DNA of 64,000 nt from an uncultured Alistipes sp. Lineage in GTDB: Bacteria > Bacteroidota > Bacteroidia > Bacteroidales > UBA932. Where the stretch lies: the NCBI GenBank assembly GCA_902388455.1, contig CABMPD010000015.1:1-64000 (forward strand). The letters run 5' to 3'. Under the pieces are notes generated by a model. That model did no database searches, had not been told where the DNA came from, and was given only the letters and a program-made list of their open reading frames with translations. Every line of letters starts with the position of its first letter. The first letter of the stretch is position 1. This document shows positions 54,455 through 63,466 of this stretch, in pieces. The position numbers and the translations under genes were made by a program.

Positions 54455-54844
54455 TCAGTCGAGAGTGTCCTCGGGCTGAAGCGGCATATACGGGCCGTCC
54501 TTGACCTCCAGGATGACCGAAGGCTCGATAACCTCCACCGCATGCCATTGTCCCTTGGGAATGTGCACGCCGTAGTGCCCGGACCTAGAGTCGAGCAGGA
54601 TGCGTTCCACCGCCCCGCCCATGCTGTCGTAGAAGACCACGAACATCCTTCCTCTGAGGATGGCGTAGGTCTCGGCCGTATGCCTATGCCTGTGGATGGG
54701 AATCACGGTGCCCGGAAGCAGGGCGTTGAGCAGGCGTTGGGCCTTGGAGTCAAGGGAGTCGTGGAGGTTCAGGTTCATCCTCAGGCGGGGACTCTGCTTC
54801 GCCTTTGCTTCTAAGTCATCGAGAAGAGTGTCGTCGAGTATCAT
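54455..54844 (-). CDS. WbuC-family cupin metalloprotein
   Basis: A 129-residue single-domain cupin. The first cupin motif holds the metal ligands (IPIHRHRHTAETYAILRG), and the second is near SGHYGVHIPKGQWHAVE. WbuC-like proteins occur at the ends of O-antigen and capsule clusters; the role is not established. The start overlaps the stop of the upstream glycosyl-phosphate transferase gene by four bases (54841-54844), and the gene is last in the operon. Confidence 0.82.
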   Translation of the reverse strand: MILDDTLLDDLEAKAKQSPRLRMNLNLHDSLDSKAQRLLNALLPGTVIPIHRHRHTAETYAILRGRMFVVFYDSMGGAVERILLDSRSGHYGVHIPKGQWHAVEVIEPSVILEVKDGPYMPLQPEDTLD

Positions 54845-55824
54845 GATTTCAGACTATTTAGATATTCTGCATGCAGATGGTAGTACTTTCTCATAAACAA
54901 TAGGTATGCCAGAGCGAGAATCATCAGCACGGCTACCGTATAAGGCCACTGCAGACTGTCAGGTACGGCCAATAGACCGCCTGATACTATCAACTGCAGG
55001 GCAAAATAGAAAAATGACACGGACGTGTGCGGAATATGCAGCTCATTGGCCATCAGCTGATAGGCGTGCTTGCGGTGCGCCTCGCCCAGATGCTCGTGCA
55101 GCAGGATGCGGTGCATGATGGTCAGGACCGTGTCGATACCATAGACACCCAGCAGCAGAAGATACTGGACGTCTCCGGTGGCGGCGATAAGCCTGCCGAG
55201 AATGAACAGGATGATAAATGCAATACCGACAGACCCCACATCCCCGGCAAAACACCTGGCCCGTTTCCGGAAATTGAAGAAACAGAATACGAGCACTGAC
55301 AGTGCCGTCACGAATATCAGTGCGGGATCCACGAAACTGTAGCGGACATTCAGCACCGCCAGGGGAATCAGCACGGCCAGCGAATACGCCCCGGTGATGC
55401 CGTTGATGCCGTCCATGAAGTTGTAGGCATTGATGATGCCCACGCAGACAATCAGCGCAGGAATGACCGCCCACCACAGTGCTCCGCTGATGAAGCCCAG
55501 ATCCACAAACATCAGCATCATCGACGCGAACTGCACCAGAAGCCTCCACACATTCGGCACCGAATGCACGTCATCCGCAAAGCTCACGGCGCAGATAGCC
55601 GTCAGCCCCGCCATGAACCACGGATAGTGCAGTCCGAAGAACGCGGCATACAGCCACGCCCCGATGAGGAAGATGACGCCACCTCCCCTGAGCGTGATAT
55701 GGGTGTGTGAACTTCTGAGATTAGGCTTGTCGATGATATTCAGCCTGTCCGCCACCCTAAAATAAAAAAGCTCCGCTACGATGAGCAGAGCCAGGATAGC
55801 GGGGTACGTTATCCACCAGGTCAT
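54841..55824 (-). CDS. Polyprenyl-phosphate HexNAc-1-phosphate transferase (WecA/MraY superfamily)
   Basis: A 327-residue protein with about ten membrane helices. Catalytic signatures: VSFADDVHSVP (the Asp pair), INAYNFMDGINGITG, FAGDVGSVG, and a cytosolic His-rich loop LHEHLGEAHRKHAY. Enzymes of this group start surface polysaccharide synthesis by moving a GlcNAc- or FucNAc-1-phosphate type sugar from its UDP form to undecaprenyl phosphate. The sugar is not deducible. It lies near the end of the operon, as in many Bacteroides capsule loci. Confidence 0.88.
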   Translation of the reverse strand: MTWWITYPAILALLIVAELFYFRVADRLNIIDKPNLRSSHTHITLRGGGVIFLIGAWLYAAFFGLHYPWFMAGLTAICAVSFADDVHSVPNVWRLLVQFASMMLMFVDLGFISGALWWAVIPALIVCVGIINAYNFMDGINGITGAYSLAVLIPLAVLNVRYSFVDPALIFVTALSVLVFCFFNFRKRARCFAGDVGSVGIAFIILFILGRLIAATGDVQYLLLLGVYGIDTVLTIMHRILLHEHLGEAHRKHAYQLMANELHIPHTSVSFFYFALQLIVSGGLLAVPDSLQWPYTVAVLMILALAYLLFMRKYYHLHAEYLNSLKS

Positions 55825-55843
55825 AAATTATATTGAGAAAGTT

Positions 55844-56854
55844 TTATTCGTAATTACGTCTCCTGACATACCCATACTCGGTTCCGCTGTCCTCCAGCAC
55901 TCTGTCCACAATATGTTCCAGCTCATAAGTGGCAACACCCAAGGGTTTGTCGATCCCTTCCAAAGACCACTCTACTGTAGTCCTGTCTTTGGATTTGCAT
56001 ATCAGCAGACCGATACTGGGATTGTCTCCTTCGCCCCTCAGTAATTTATCTGCTGCTGTGACATAGAAATTCAGTTTGCCGGCAAACTCCGGGACAAAGT
56101 CCACTACCTTAAGTTCTACTACGATATAACATTTCATCCGAATATGGTAGAATACCAAGTCCGGAAAATACGCCTTGCCGTCCGGCATCCTCAATTCCAT
56201 CTGCCTGCCCACAAAGGCAAATCCATTACCAAGCTCCAGCAGAAAACGCGTGATATCGCGGACCAGTGCGTCTTCCAGTTCTTTTTCATGATACTCTTCC
56301 CGAATAGTCAGGAAATCAAAGCTGTACGGATCTTTCAATATCTCCTGAGCCATCTGGCCCTGAGCGGTCGGCAATATATCTTTAAAATTCGATACAGCAC
56401 TTCCTTCCCGCGCATACAACTTGCTTTTCAAAGCTGATGTCAGACGGTTGCGGCTCCAGTTGCCATCTACTATCCTTTTAATGTAAAAATAAGCCTCCTC
56501 TACAGTTCTACAATTACTGATGATTTCAATATGATGTCTCCATGGTATATATCCCAGTATTTCCGGCATTTGAATTTGGTCACCAACTTGGTGGCCAAAT
56601 TCAAGCCCCTTACTATAAAACAAATACACCCGGGCTGCATATTTTAGATTTGTATAAGAAAGACCTTTTTGATCCGGGAAAGCAGCTCTTAAATCCAGGC
56701 TTAACTGTTTAACCACTGAATCGCCCCACTTATGCTCTTTCTTCTTAGCTACGATATCATGCCCCAGCCACCAATAGAACTCTATCAATGTACTGTTAAC
56801 CCTCACTGCCGCTTTTGCCTGCGCACTCTTCAACCGCGACTTAATATCATTCAC
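55844..56854 (-). CDS. DUF1016/YhcG-family PD-(D/E)XK nuclease, N-terminus clipped
   Basis: A 336-residue protein of the YhcG/DUF1016 family: an N-terminal helical domain with IEFYWWLGHDIV and LSYTNLKYAARVYLFY, and a C-terminal PD-(D/E)XK nuclease with FPDLVFYH and YIVVELKV (Asp, Glu-x-Lys). The only usable start is GTG at 56854. The preceding sense codons (WEYIRW) still match the family but are cut off by a TAA, overlapping the end of the epimerase gene. It interrupts a sugar operon and probably arrived separately. Role unknown; relatives are linked to DNA processing and defence. Confidence 0.82.
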   Translation of the reverse strand: MNDIKSRLKSAQAKAAVRVNSTLIEFYWWLGHDIVAKKKEHKWGDSVVKQLSLDLRAAFPDQKGLSYTNLKYAARVYLFYSKGLEFGHQVGDQIQMPEILGYIPWRHHIEIISNCRTVEEAYFYIKRIVDGNWSRNRLTSALKSKLYAREGSAVSNFKDILPTAQGQMAQEILKDPYSFDFLTIREEYHEKELEDALVRDITRFLLELGNGFAFVGRQMELRMPDGKAYFPDLVFYHIRMKCYIVVELKVVDFVPEFAGKLNFYVTAADKLLRGEGDNPSIGLLICKSKDRTTVEWSLEGIDKPLGVATYELEHIVDRVLEDSGTEYGYVRRRNYE

Positions 56855-56875
56855 CCACCGGATGTACTCCCATTT

Positions 56876-57814
56876 TTATTTTCTGAATGACTCTATAGTT
56901 TTTACTATGCCGTCCCGCGCATCCACCGGCAGCCGCCCGACCCCGATAGCCCGCTTTATCTTTTCATTTGACGACACGTAATTCTCGGTGAGCTTGCGGA
57001 GCCGTTCTTCGTTCAGCGGAAGGTGCAGGACCGTCCCCACCTTAGCGCAGAATGTCATCAGCCCTCTGCTCAGATGCCAGATATGCGGCCGCTTTCCAAG
57101 AGTACGGCAGATAAGTTCTATCAGTTCATTGGTGGACAACGGCTCATCATCCCCCACATTGTAGATTCCGGAGGGAATATCCTTGTCTATAAGGGCATCG
57201 ATGATGAACGAGAGATTGCCAATGGAGGTAAATGTCCTCTTGTTGTCAAAAGAGCCGAGCGGCCAGGGAATACCTTTTGACACGACACTGTAGAGCGAGT
57301 TCAAATTGCCCTTATTGCCCGGACCGTGTATCATGCAGGGCCTCAGGATATAATACCTCTGCTCCTCCTTCAGCCCATCTACGCCGCTCAAAATATACTT
57401 CTCCGCTGCAATCTTACTCTCCCCGTAAGGCCCGACCGGAGCAGGCACCACCTCCTCCGTCAGCACCCCGTCAACCCTGTCAGCCGCCGCCTTCGCCGTA
57501 CTGAAAAATATGAACTTGCCCCTACCCGACCGCACAAACCAGTCGAAAATCCTCTCCGTCAGCCCGGTATTGACCTTGAAATACACATCCGCCTCCGTCT
57601 CGTTCTTGGTATCGTGCGCCTTCCCCGCCAGATGGATGACCACATCCACCTCCGGAATCCCCCCTCTGTCCAGATCCTCCCACGAGAAAGTCCGCACCAC
57701 CCCCTCCCTCTCAGGAGCGATGATATCCACACCATAAATCGTGTGACGGGGAGCCAGCGCCCTCACCAGGTTGCTGCCGACGAAGCCGTGGAGGCCGGTG
57801 ATGAGAATGTTCAT
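56876..57814 (-). CDS. NAD-dependent sugar-nucleotide epimerase/dehydratase (extended SDR)
   Basis: A 312-residue extended SDR. Cofactor-binding GLHGFVGS is at residues 7-14, the catalytic pair YGESK at about 129-133, and RPCMIHGPGNKGN follows. In Bacteroidales capsule and O-antigen loci such a protein is typically found beside a HexNAc-1-P transferase, where it is thought to make the 4-epimer (for example the UDP-FucNAc or QuiNAc type) used to prime the lipid. Substrate is inference. It lies 2 bases after the next epimerase. Confidence 0.83.
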   Translation of the reverse strand: MNILITGLHGFVGSNLVRALAPRHTIYGVDIIAPEREGVVRTFSWEDLDRGGIPEVDVVIHLAGKAHDTKNETEADVYFKVNTGLTERIFDWFVRSGRGKFIFFSTAKAAADRVDGVLTEEVVPAPVGPYGESKIAAEKYILSGVDGLKEEQRYYILRPCMIHGPGNKGNLNSLYSVVSKGIPWPLGSFDNKRTFTSIGNLSFIIDALIDKDIPSGIYNVGDDEPLSTNELIELICRTLGKRPHIWHLSRGLMTFCAKVGTVLHLPLNEERLRKLTENYVSSNEKIKRAIGVGRLPVDARDGIVKTIESFRK

Positions 57815-57816
57815 AT

Positions 57817-58845
57817 CTAGTCTTTTAAAGGGTTAAGTTCTGATAGCCACCACTTAATAAGCCTATGTATTCCTTCTGACAGTTGGATTTGTGGTTTGTA
57901 TCCAAAGTCCCTTTCTAATAAAGATGTGTCGGCATAAGTCTGATACACGTCCCCTGGCTGCATAGGAAGCATTATTTTATTTGCATCTTTCCCGATTTCC
58001 TTTTCCAAAGTACTAATAAAATCCATTAATTTTACTGGATTGGAGCAACCAATATTGTACACTTTGTGGAGTCTTCCATCTGAACTTTCAGCAGGAATTG
58101 ACTGATTGACTTTTATAACACCCTCTACTATATCATCTATATAAGTGAAATCACGCATTAGATTACCATTGTTGAAAACTTTAATGGGTTCTCCGGCTAA
58201 AATAGCTTTTGTAAATAGGATTGGAGCCATATCCGGGCGCCCCCATGGACCGTATACAGTGAAAAAACGCAGCCCAGTTGCTGGTATTTTATAAAGCTTT
58301 GAGTAACAACTGGCCATAAGCTCGTTTGATTTTTTAGTCGCTGCATACAGGGATACCGGTGCATCTACTCTATCATCCTCCGAAAATGGCGTTTTTGTAT
58401 TGCCGCCATATACACTTGATGAGGAAGCATATGTAAGGTGTTCTATCGGATAATGTCTGCAACATTCCAGAATATTCACAAATCCTGTCAGATTACTGTC
58501 CACGTAAGCAAATGGATTCTCCAGGCTGTATCTTACGCCAGCCTGCGCAGCAAGGTTGATTACATGGTCAAAATGTTCTCTTGCAAACAAATCTGGTAAT
58601 CCTTTCCTGTCCGCTATATCCAACTTAATAAATTTGAATGATGGATACAGGCTACTGGAATAGGATTTGCCGTATTCAAAACAATTATCCTTAACGCCTA
58701 GTTGTGCAAGGCGCGCCTGTTTTAAACGGATGTCGTAATATTCGTTAAGATTATCTATACCAACGACTTCTTCTCCTTTAGACAATAATCTCCCAGCGAC
58801 ATAGAATCCGATGAATCCAGCCGCTCCGGTAACAAGTATTTTCAT
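57817..58845 (-). CDS. UDP-glucuronate 4-epimerase-like protein
   Basis: A 342-residue extended SDR close to UDP-glucuronate epimerases (LspL/Cap1J type). Seen: TGAAGFIGFYVAGRLL at the N-terminus, GIDNLNEYYDIRLKQARL, which is typical of this subfamily, the YAATKK catalytic pair (about 165), and YGPWGRPDMAP. It would supply UDP-galacturonate for the polysaccharide. It starts 5 bases after the GT4 gene. Confidence 0.86.
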   Translation of the reverse strand: MKILVTGAAGFIGFYVAGRLLSKGEEVVGIDNLNEYYDIRLKQARLAQLGVKDNCFEYGKSYSSSLYPSFKFIKLDIADRKGLPDLFAREHFDHVINLAAQAGVRYSLENPFAYVDSNLTGFVNILECCRHYPIEHLTYASSSSVYGGNTKTPFSEDDRVDAPVSLYAATKKSNELMASCYSKLYKIPATGLRFFTVYGPWGRPDMAPILFTKAILAGEPIKVFNNGNLMRDFTYIDDIVEGVIKVNQSIPAESSDGRLHKVYNIGCSNPVKLMDFISTLEKEIGKDANKIMLPMQPGDVYQTYADTSLLERDFGYKPQIQLSEGIHRLIKWWLSELNPLKD

Positions 58846-58850
58846 AGAAT

Positions 58851-59972
58851 CTAATTTATGAGTTCCTGATATATTGCAAGATGCTTTTTGACAACATCCT
58901 CTATTGAGAAATATTTTTCAGCATATTTACGGCTATTCAGCCCCATCTGTTTTCGTAAAACCTTATCACTGATTAACAAATCCAATTTAGCCGTCAAAGC
59001 ATCGACATCCTTTGGCTTAATTAGAAAACCGTTATATCCATCCACAACTGTATCACGGCAACCGATAGAATCGCTTGTAATCACTGGACGCCCGATTGCA
59101 TCTGCCTCTATCAACGATTTGGGAAGACCTTCCATATAATAGCTTGGAAAAGCAACAATGTGACACTGCATTAGCAGCTCCCTTACATCGGTTCTGTATC
59201 CTAACCATTTAATGTATTCTCCGTCACAAATATTCTCCAATTGTGCTTTTGTAATCGCGCCAGGATGATCGTCCAGTCCGCCTATCAATTGAAATTCTGC
59301 AGTATTTCCATACTTTGAGCGAAGCCTTTCAGCAGCTTCCGTCAATAAGAAAATACCTTTCTCGACAATCATTCTTGCTGTCAAGACCACCTTGATTTTA
59401 CCTGTTTCCGGTTCTGGAGTATATGAAAAGGCACGAAGCTCCACTCCGGATCCTTTGATAAATCTTGCTTGAGATTCCCTAATAATTCTATGTCCAAGAT
59501 AATACCCTTTATCCTCGTTGTTTTGGAAAATACACAATAGATTTTCCCGGGCATGTGAATATTTTAAAAGCCGCGGCATAAGCTTGGACAAAAGACCTGT
59601 ATTGTTTTTGTCGAAAAAACCGCCCATGCCGCTCACGGCATTCACCACACCGTTGACTCTGCAGAATTTTGCAGCTAAAGTGCCCCATACAATCGTCTTC
59701 ATCCCGACATGATGGACAACAGCCGGCTTTTCTCTGCGATACAGCCGCACTAAAAAAACAAGCGTCTGGAGTTCCTGCAAAGGATTCATTCCCGAGCGGC
59801 TCATAGGTAAATTTATAGTTTTCAAACCCAACGCCTCTATATCTTTCAGTCGGCCCGTATCAGCTGTAACGATAGTCACATCCCATCCGCAGTTTCGTGC
59901 GGCTAACGCGATTTCTTTACGGTGGGAAAGGAAGAACCAGTCGACGTTGACGATGATGAATAACTTATTCAT
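58851..59972 (-). CDS. Glycosyltransferase family 4
   Basis: About 373 residues from the ATG at 59972 (MNKLFIIVNVDWFFLSHR, the usual family start). An earlier ATG at 59996 overlaps the upstream stop as TGATG and cannot be excluded. GT-B fold: an N-terminal acceptor domain, then a nucleotide-sugar domain with VVLTARMIVEKGI and the EX7E region MEGLPKSLIEADAIGRP. It resembles retaining transferases of O-antigen/capsule synthesis. The donor sugar is unknown. Confidence 0.85.
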   Translation of the reverse strand: MNKLFIIVNVDWFFLSHRKEIALAARNCGWDVTIVTADTGRLKDIEALGLKTINLPMSRSGMNPLQELQTLVFLVRLYRREKPAVVHHVGMKTIVWGTLAAKFCRVNGVVNAVSGMGGFFDKNNTGLLSKLMPRLLKYSHARENLLCIFQNNEDKGYYLGHRIIRESQARFIKGSGVELRAFSYTPEPETGKIKVVLTARMIVEKGIFLLTEAAERLRSKYGNTAEFQLIGGLDDHPGAITKAQLENICDGEYIKWLGYRTDVRELLMQCHIVAFPSYYMEGLPKSLIEADAIGRPVITSDSIGCRDTVVDGYNGFLIKPKDVDALTAKLDLLISDKVLRKQMGLNSRKYAEKYFSIEDVVKKHLAIYQELIN

Positions 59973-59995
59973 GAATTTACATATTGTCCAAAACA

Positions 59996-60883
59996 TCAGA
60001 ATGTAGGCCTACCGTGCTTATGAGCTGACAGTACTTCCCAAAAAACTAAAGGCGAACTAAGCAACGAATAACTCAAATGGTAGAAACAATGAAAATACTT
60101 TTTCATTTTATGATATTCAGTCGCCATTGTAAGTTGTATTCTTGCTCGAGCTTGTCTGTTCTTCTTATATGAACTTCTATATTTTTTCCATAGCAGAAGA
60201 TAGGAGGTTAGAGCTTTGTCTGAGTTATGAGTTATTCTTTCTGAATCATGATAACGATAGAAAAACAGCGGCTCATTTATTCCCTGGACTTTACAATATT
60301 TACATATCCTTAACCACATTTCATAGTCTTGCCTAGCAGGCATATCTATATCAAAAAGTCCAGACTTTGCTATGCATGTTCTTTTCATTAATGGATGCGA
60401 GGTTGACCCGACTCTATCGCTGATTAATTCCGAGTCATACGATAACAAGCTATCAGAAATAAAATTAAACTGGTATAGACGACGGTCGTTTATATCATTG
60501 TTATAAAATCTATATCCGTTGCAGAATACCATATCGAGGTTATTTTCATTTAAGAATTTTACTTGTTTTTCTATTTTCTCCGGATCCCATAGGTCATCAT
60601 CATCAAGAAATGCCACATACTCTCCCTGAGACTCCAGAAAACCTATATTTCGTGAATATTGTGCTCCTGAATTACGTACATTCACAATATATTTTATTCC
60701 TGAGTCCTGAGAAAATAATTCATAATTTTTGCGCTGATATTCAGTATTCAAGCCGTTGTCATCCACTATGATGATTTCAATCGCATTATAGCTTTGCTGC
60801 CTGACACTTTCCACGGCCTGCATAAGAAGGTCCACATTACGCTTATACGTTGTAATGATTACACTTACTAAACCATTAATCAT
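59996..60883 (-). CDS. Glycosyltransferase family 2
   Basis: A 295-residue GT-A glycosyltransferase. The N-terminal VSVIITTYKRN strand, the IIIVDDNG loop and the DXD-type FLDDDDLWDP (about 93-102) mark the nucleotide-sugar and metal site. The C-terminal part is helical and Lys-rich. It adds an unknown sugar to the repeat unit. The DNA is clearly AT-rich compared with the chromosome to the left. Confidence 0.88.
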   Translation of the reverse strand: MINGLVSVIITTYKRNVDLLMQAVESVRQQSYNAIEIIIVDDNGLNTEYQRKNYELFSQDSGIKYIVNVRNSGAQYSRNIGFLESQGEYVAFLDDDDLWDPEKIEKQVKFLNENNLDMVFCNGYRFYNNDINDRRLYQFNFISDSLLSYDSELISDRVGSTSHPLMKRTCIAKSGLFDIDMPARQDYEMWLRICKYCKVQGINEPLFFYRYHDSERITHNSDKALTSYLLLWKKYRSSYKKNRQARARIQLTMATEYHKMKKYFHCFYHLSYSLLSSPLVFWEVLSAHKHGRPTF

Positions 60884-60890
60884 ATCTTAG

Positions 60891-61946
60891 TTATTTGCTT
60901 TCCGTTAAAAATGTAGTATAGTCAATCAGTCCATCCGCACCTCCGAGCATTGTCGCTTGAAAACTATATATCAGCATCAATGAGATTATCAATATAAAGA
61001 TGATTCTATTCTTCCTCGCCAAAATAGCCTGCCCCCAGAAAGGCATCTCGTACATCATGAAATAAAAACCAATGCGGTTCATAAAACTGTGAAACATTCC
61101 AAATGAGGATAGGAGTAGTCCACATGTGTAAATTATAGGAATTTCCTTTCTCATCGGATGAGTTTTACAATATGAATAACTGAACATCTTGTTTTTAAAT
61201 AGCCTATTCGCAACAATTACCAACAATACAGCCAGTGTCTTCACAATCGTTATCAAATGAACACTAGTTTCTGATTCTTGAAAGTATTTGGTATATTTAT
61301 CGAAATTTGATTGGAAAACACTAAATCCGATTATAATCAGCAATACTGATCCTAGCAGACCTACTAATCTAATCTTAGTCAACTTGAATCTTTCAAATCC
61401 AAAAGGTATGAATACGAGTAAAAAGCCAAGAATCGCAGACGTGTGCATACTTGCCGCAATTGCTACAAAACATAAGTATTTCAAATAACTACCTCTCTCT
61501 AAATACCTTGTTCCCCAAAAGATAATGGATACGGCTAAATATTGTCTAACTATATTAAATGTATACGGATAATGAAATATTAAAAAAATGAGAACCATCA
61601 TCGTAAAAGACGAAGATTCTTTAAATTCCCATAAGCGCAGAATAATAAGAGTATTTGTTATTGCCGCAAATACCAGAAGAGCATAATGTGGGTTGTCGAA
61701 ATATCCCATCATTATGTATGAGAGCAGGGAATAACCAATATCACTGCCTCCAAACAATATGCCCCGTTCCCGTATGTAGGTAAGATTAGTTATGTAGTTT
61801 GCCGTATCAACTCCAACAGAAGTACCTCTTAGGCCGCAGAATAACGATAAAATTGTAGCAATAATGTAAACAGGTGCTTTTTTCTGACTTTTTTCCGCAA
61901 TAACTGCTAAAACAAAAGTAAAAACTATACAGAGAAGATAAGGCAT
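60891..61946 (-). CDS. EpsG/Wzy-like polysaccharide polymerase
   Basis: A 351-residue integral membrane protein with about ten helices. The segment SLFCGLRGTSVGVDTANY near the first loop is the EpsG-family hallmark. EpsG-like proteins act as polymerases that join lipid-linked repeat units outside the cytoplasmic membrane. As in other Wzy proteins the overall identity is low. Its position among glycosyltransferases supports this role. Confidence 0.8.
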   Translation of the reverse strand: MPYLLCIVFTFVLAVIAEKSQKKAPVYIIATILSLFCGLRGTSVGVDTANYITNLTYIRERGILFGGSDIGYSLLSYIMMGYFDNPHYALLVFAAITNTLIILRLWEFKESSSFTMMVLIFLIFHYPYTFNIVRQYLAVSIIFWGTRYLERGSYLKYLCFVAIAASMHTSAILGFLLVFIPFGFERFKLTKIRLVGLLGSVLLIIIGFSVFQSNFDKYTKYFQESETSVHLITIVKTLAVLLVIVANRLFKNKMFSYSYCKTHPMRKEIPIIYTCGLLLSSFGMFHSFMNRIGFYFMMYEMPFWGQAILARKNRIIFILIISLMLIYSFQATMLGGADGLIDYTTFLTESK

Positions 61947-61956
61947 ATTTTAAATG

Positions 61957-62976
61957 TCATCTAGAAAGATACTTTGATAGAAGAGGTACCATCCTGGTTG
62001 CAAGACAAAGCGATAGAGACATTTTGTACTTCATCATCAAGTAAAACGACTTTTTGTAGATGTTAAGCCCTTTATAGTCAATATACCGCAAACAATTTAC
62101 TAAATTCTGGGATTTTAGCAAATTGTCAATTATCTTAGTTGATTCAGTTATTGAACCACTATTTCCATTATCCAGAATCGTCCATAAAGTTTCAGTTACG
62201 GTCCGTCTTTTCATTTGAAGTTCATAATCAATGTCATTTCTGTTTTTCACAATGACATCTAATGCAGAATGAAGCGAATCGTATACTTTTTCTTTAGGAC
62301 GCTTTTTTGTTGAGGAAGCGTTGTGTTGCCTATATAAATAGAGAGGTAAAGACTGCATACTATATAAGGTTCTGGAATTTAAGGCATATTCAAAACTGAA
62401 CAAACTGTCTTCGTTATATTTGACATTTTCCTTGAATCTTATATCGTTCTGTTTGATAACCTCTGACTTGAACAAAGAGTTGTTTACTCCTGAAAATAAG
62501 AAACCTGACAATGTCCCGTCATCAATCATTATCTTAATCAGGTCAGAGCATTTATATATCCCATCATCTTTCCGAGGCTTGCAATATAACCGATGATTGT
62601 CCGGATAAAGATACTCATATCCTCCGCACACTCTATCAGATTCTGTTTCAATGAGTTTCTTTAGCAATATCTCATATGAATTAGGAACAATAATATCATC
62701 TGAATCACAAAATGAAATTAGGTTCCCTGTTGCTCTCTCAAGTCCGTAGTTCCTCGTTGCTGATACTCCCGAGTTTTCTTTATGAAATGCGTGTACTCTC
62801 CTATCCTTATACTCGTAATTTTTACAAATTTCCCATGAGTTATCAGTAGATCCATCATCCACCAATATCACTTCAAGATTGTGATAAGTCTGATTAAGGA
62901 TACTATCAACACACTCATTTAAATACTTAGAAGTGTTAAAGACAGGTACAACTATGCTTATTTTATATTCCATCAT
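61957..62976 (-). CDS. Glycosyltransferase family 2
   Basis: A 339-residue GT-A enzyme: ISIVVPVFNTSKYL, VILVDDGSTDNSWE and the metal site ISFCDSDDIIVPN, followed by a helical C-terminal part. The Met at 62976 is immediately followed by another Met (62973); either could be the start. It is of the WcaA/EpsJ kind, with donor unknown. A decayed acyltransferase lies just upstream. Confidence 0.88.
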   Translation of the reverse strand: MMEYKISIVVPVFNTSKYLNECVDSILNQTYHNLEVILVDDGSTDNSWEICKNYEYKDRRVHAFHKENSGVSATRNYGLERATGNLISFCDSDDIIVPNSYEILLKKLIETESDRVCGGYEYLYPDNHRLYCKPRKDDGIYKCSDLIKIMIDDGTLSGFLFSGVNNSLFKSEVIKQNDIRFKENVKYNEDSLFSFEYALNSRTLYSMQSLPLYLYRQHNASSTKKRPKEKVYDSLHSALDVIVKNRNDIDYELQMKRRTVTETLWTILDNGNSGSITESTKIIDNLLKSQNLVNCLRYIDYKGLNIYKKSFYLMMKYKMSLSLCLATRMVPLLSKYLSR

Positions 62977-62998
62977 GGCATAAACACTTTTTATCGTC

Positions 62999-63440
62999 TT
63001 ATGAGTTTACCGCCCCACAGATGTCAGGCAATTCATATTGATAAGCCACTTTGTCAGCATTCTTTCTTCTAAATTCATCCCAAATACTAATCTTTTCCAG
63101 GATTGCCTCTGATAATTATGTCGCTCTCGTGAAAAGATTTCGTGCCTAAGGCACCACTTACCACAACAATATTATCAACAAGATAATATTGCTTCTAGCC
63201 TCAACAAACAATTATTTCCAATTTTGATTTTGCCAAATAGATTTGCCTTATCACAAACCGTATTTATGCTATAATCATGCGTTACAAATGAGACATTGCT
63301 TGAAACAACAAAATCATTCCCAATCTCAACTAAACACGGCTCACTAATTTTTGCACAGGAACATATTATGGAACGAAATCCTATTTTAAATCCTTGTTTA
63401 TGGTAACACGCAATGAATTACATGTTAGTTTATAAATTCA
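62999..63440 (-). pseudogene. Decayed hexapeptide-repeat O-acetyltransferase
   Basis: The 490 bases from 62977 to 63466 have no intact gene, but translation of the minus strand shows a hexapeptide acyltransferase in pieces. One frame reads VEIGNDFVVSSNVSFVTHDYS, then CDKANLFGKIKIGNNC, with the catalytic-type His. It ends at stops near 63190. A later frame carries ISIWDEFRRKNADK and ends in a TAA at 62999. Frameshifts, stops and lost sequence between the pieces show inactivation. It probably once acetylated a sugar of the polysaccharide. Confidence 0.7.
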
Positions 63441-63466
63441 ACGTCTAAAAGCGTAATTTATTAATT

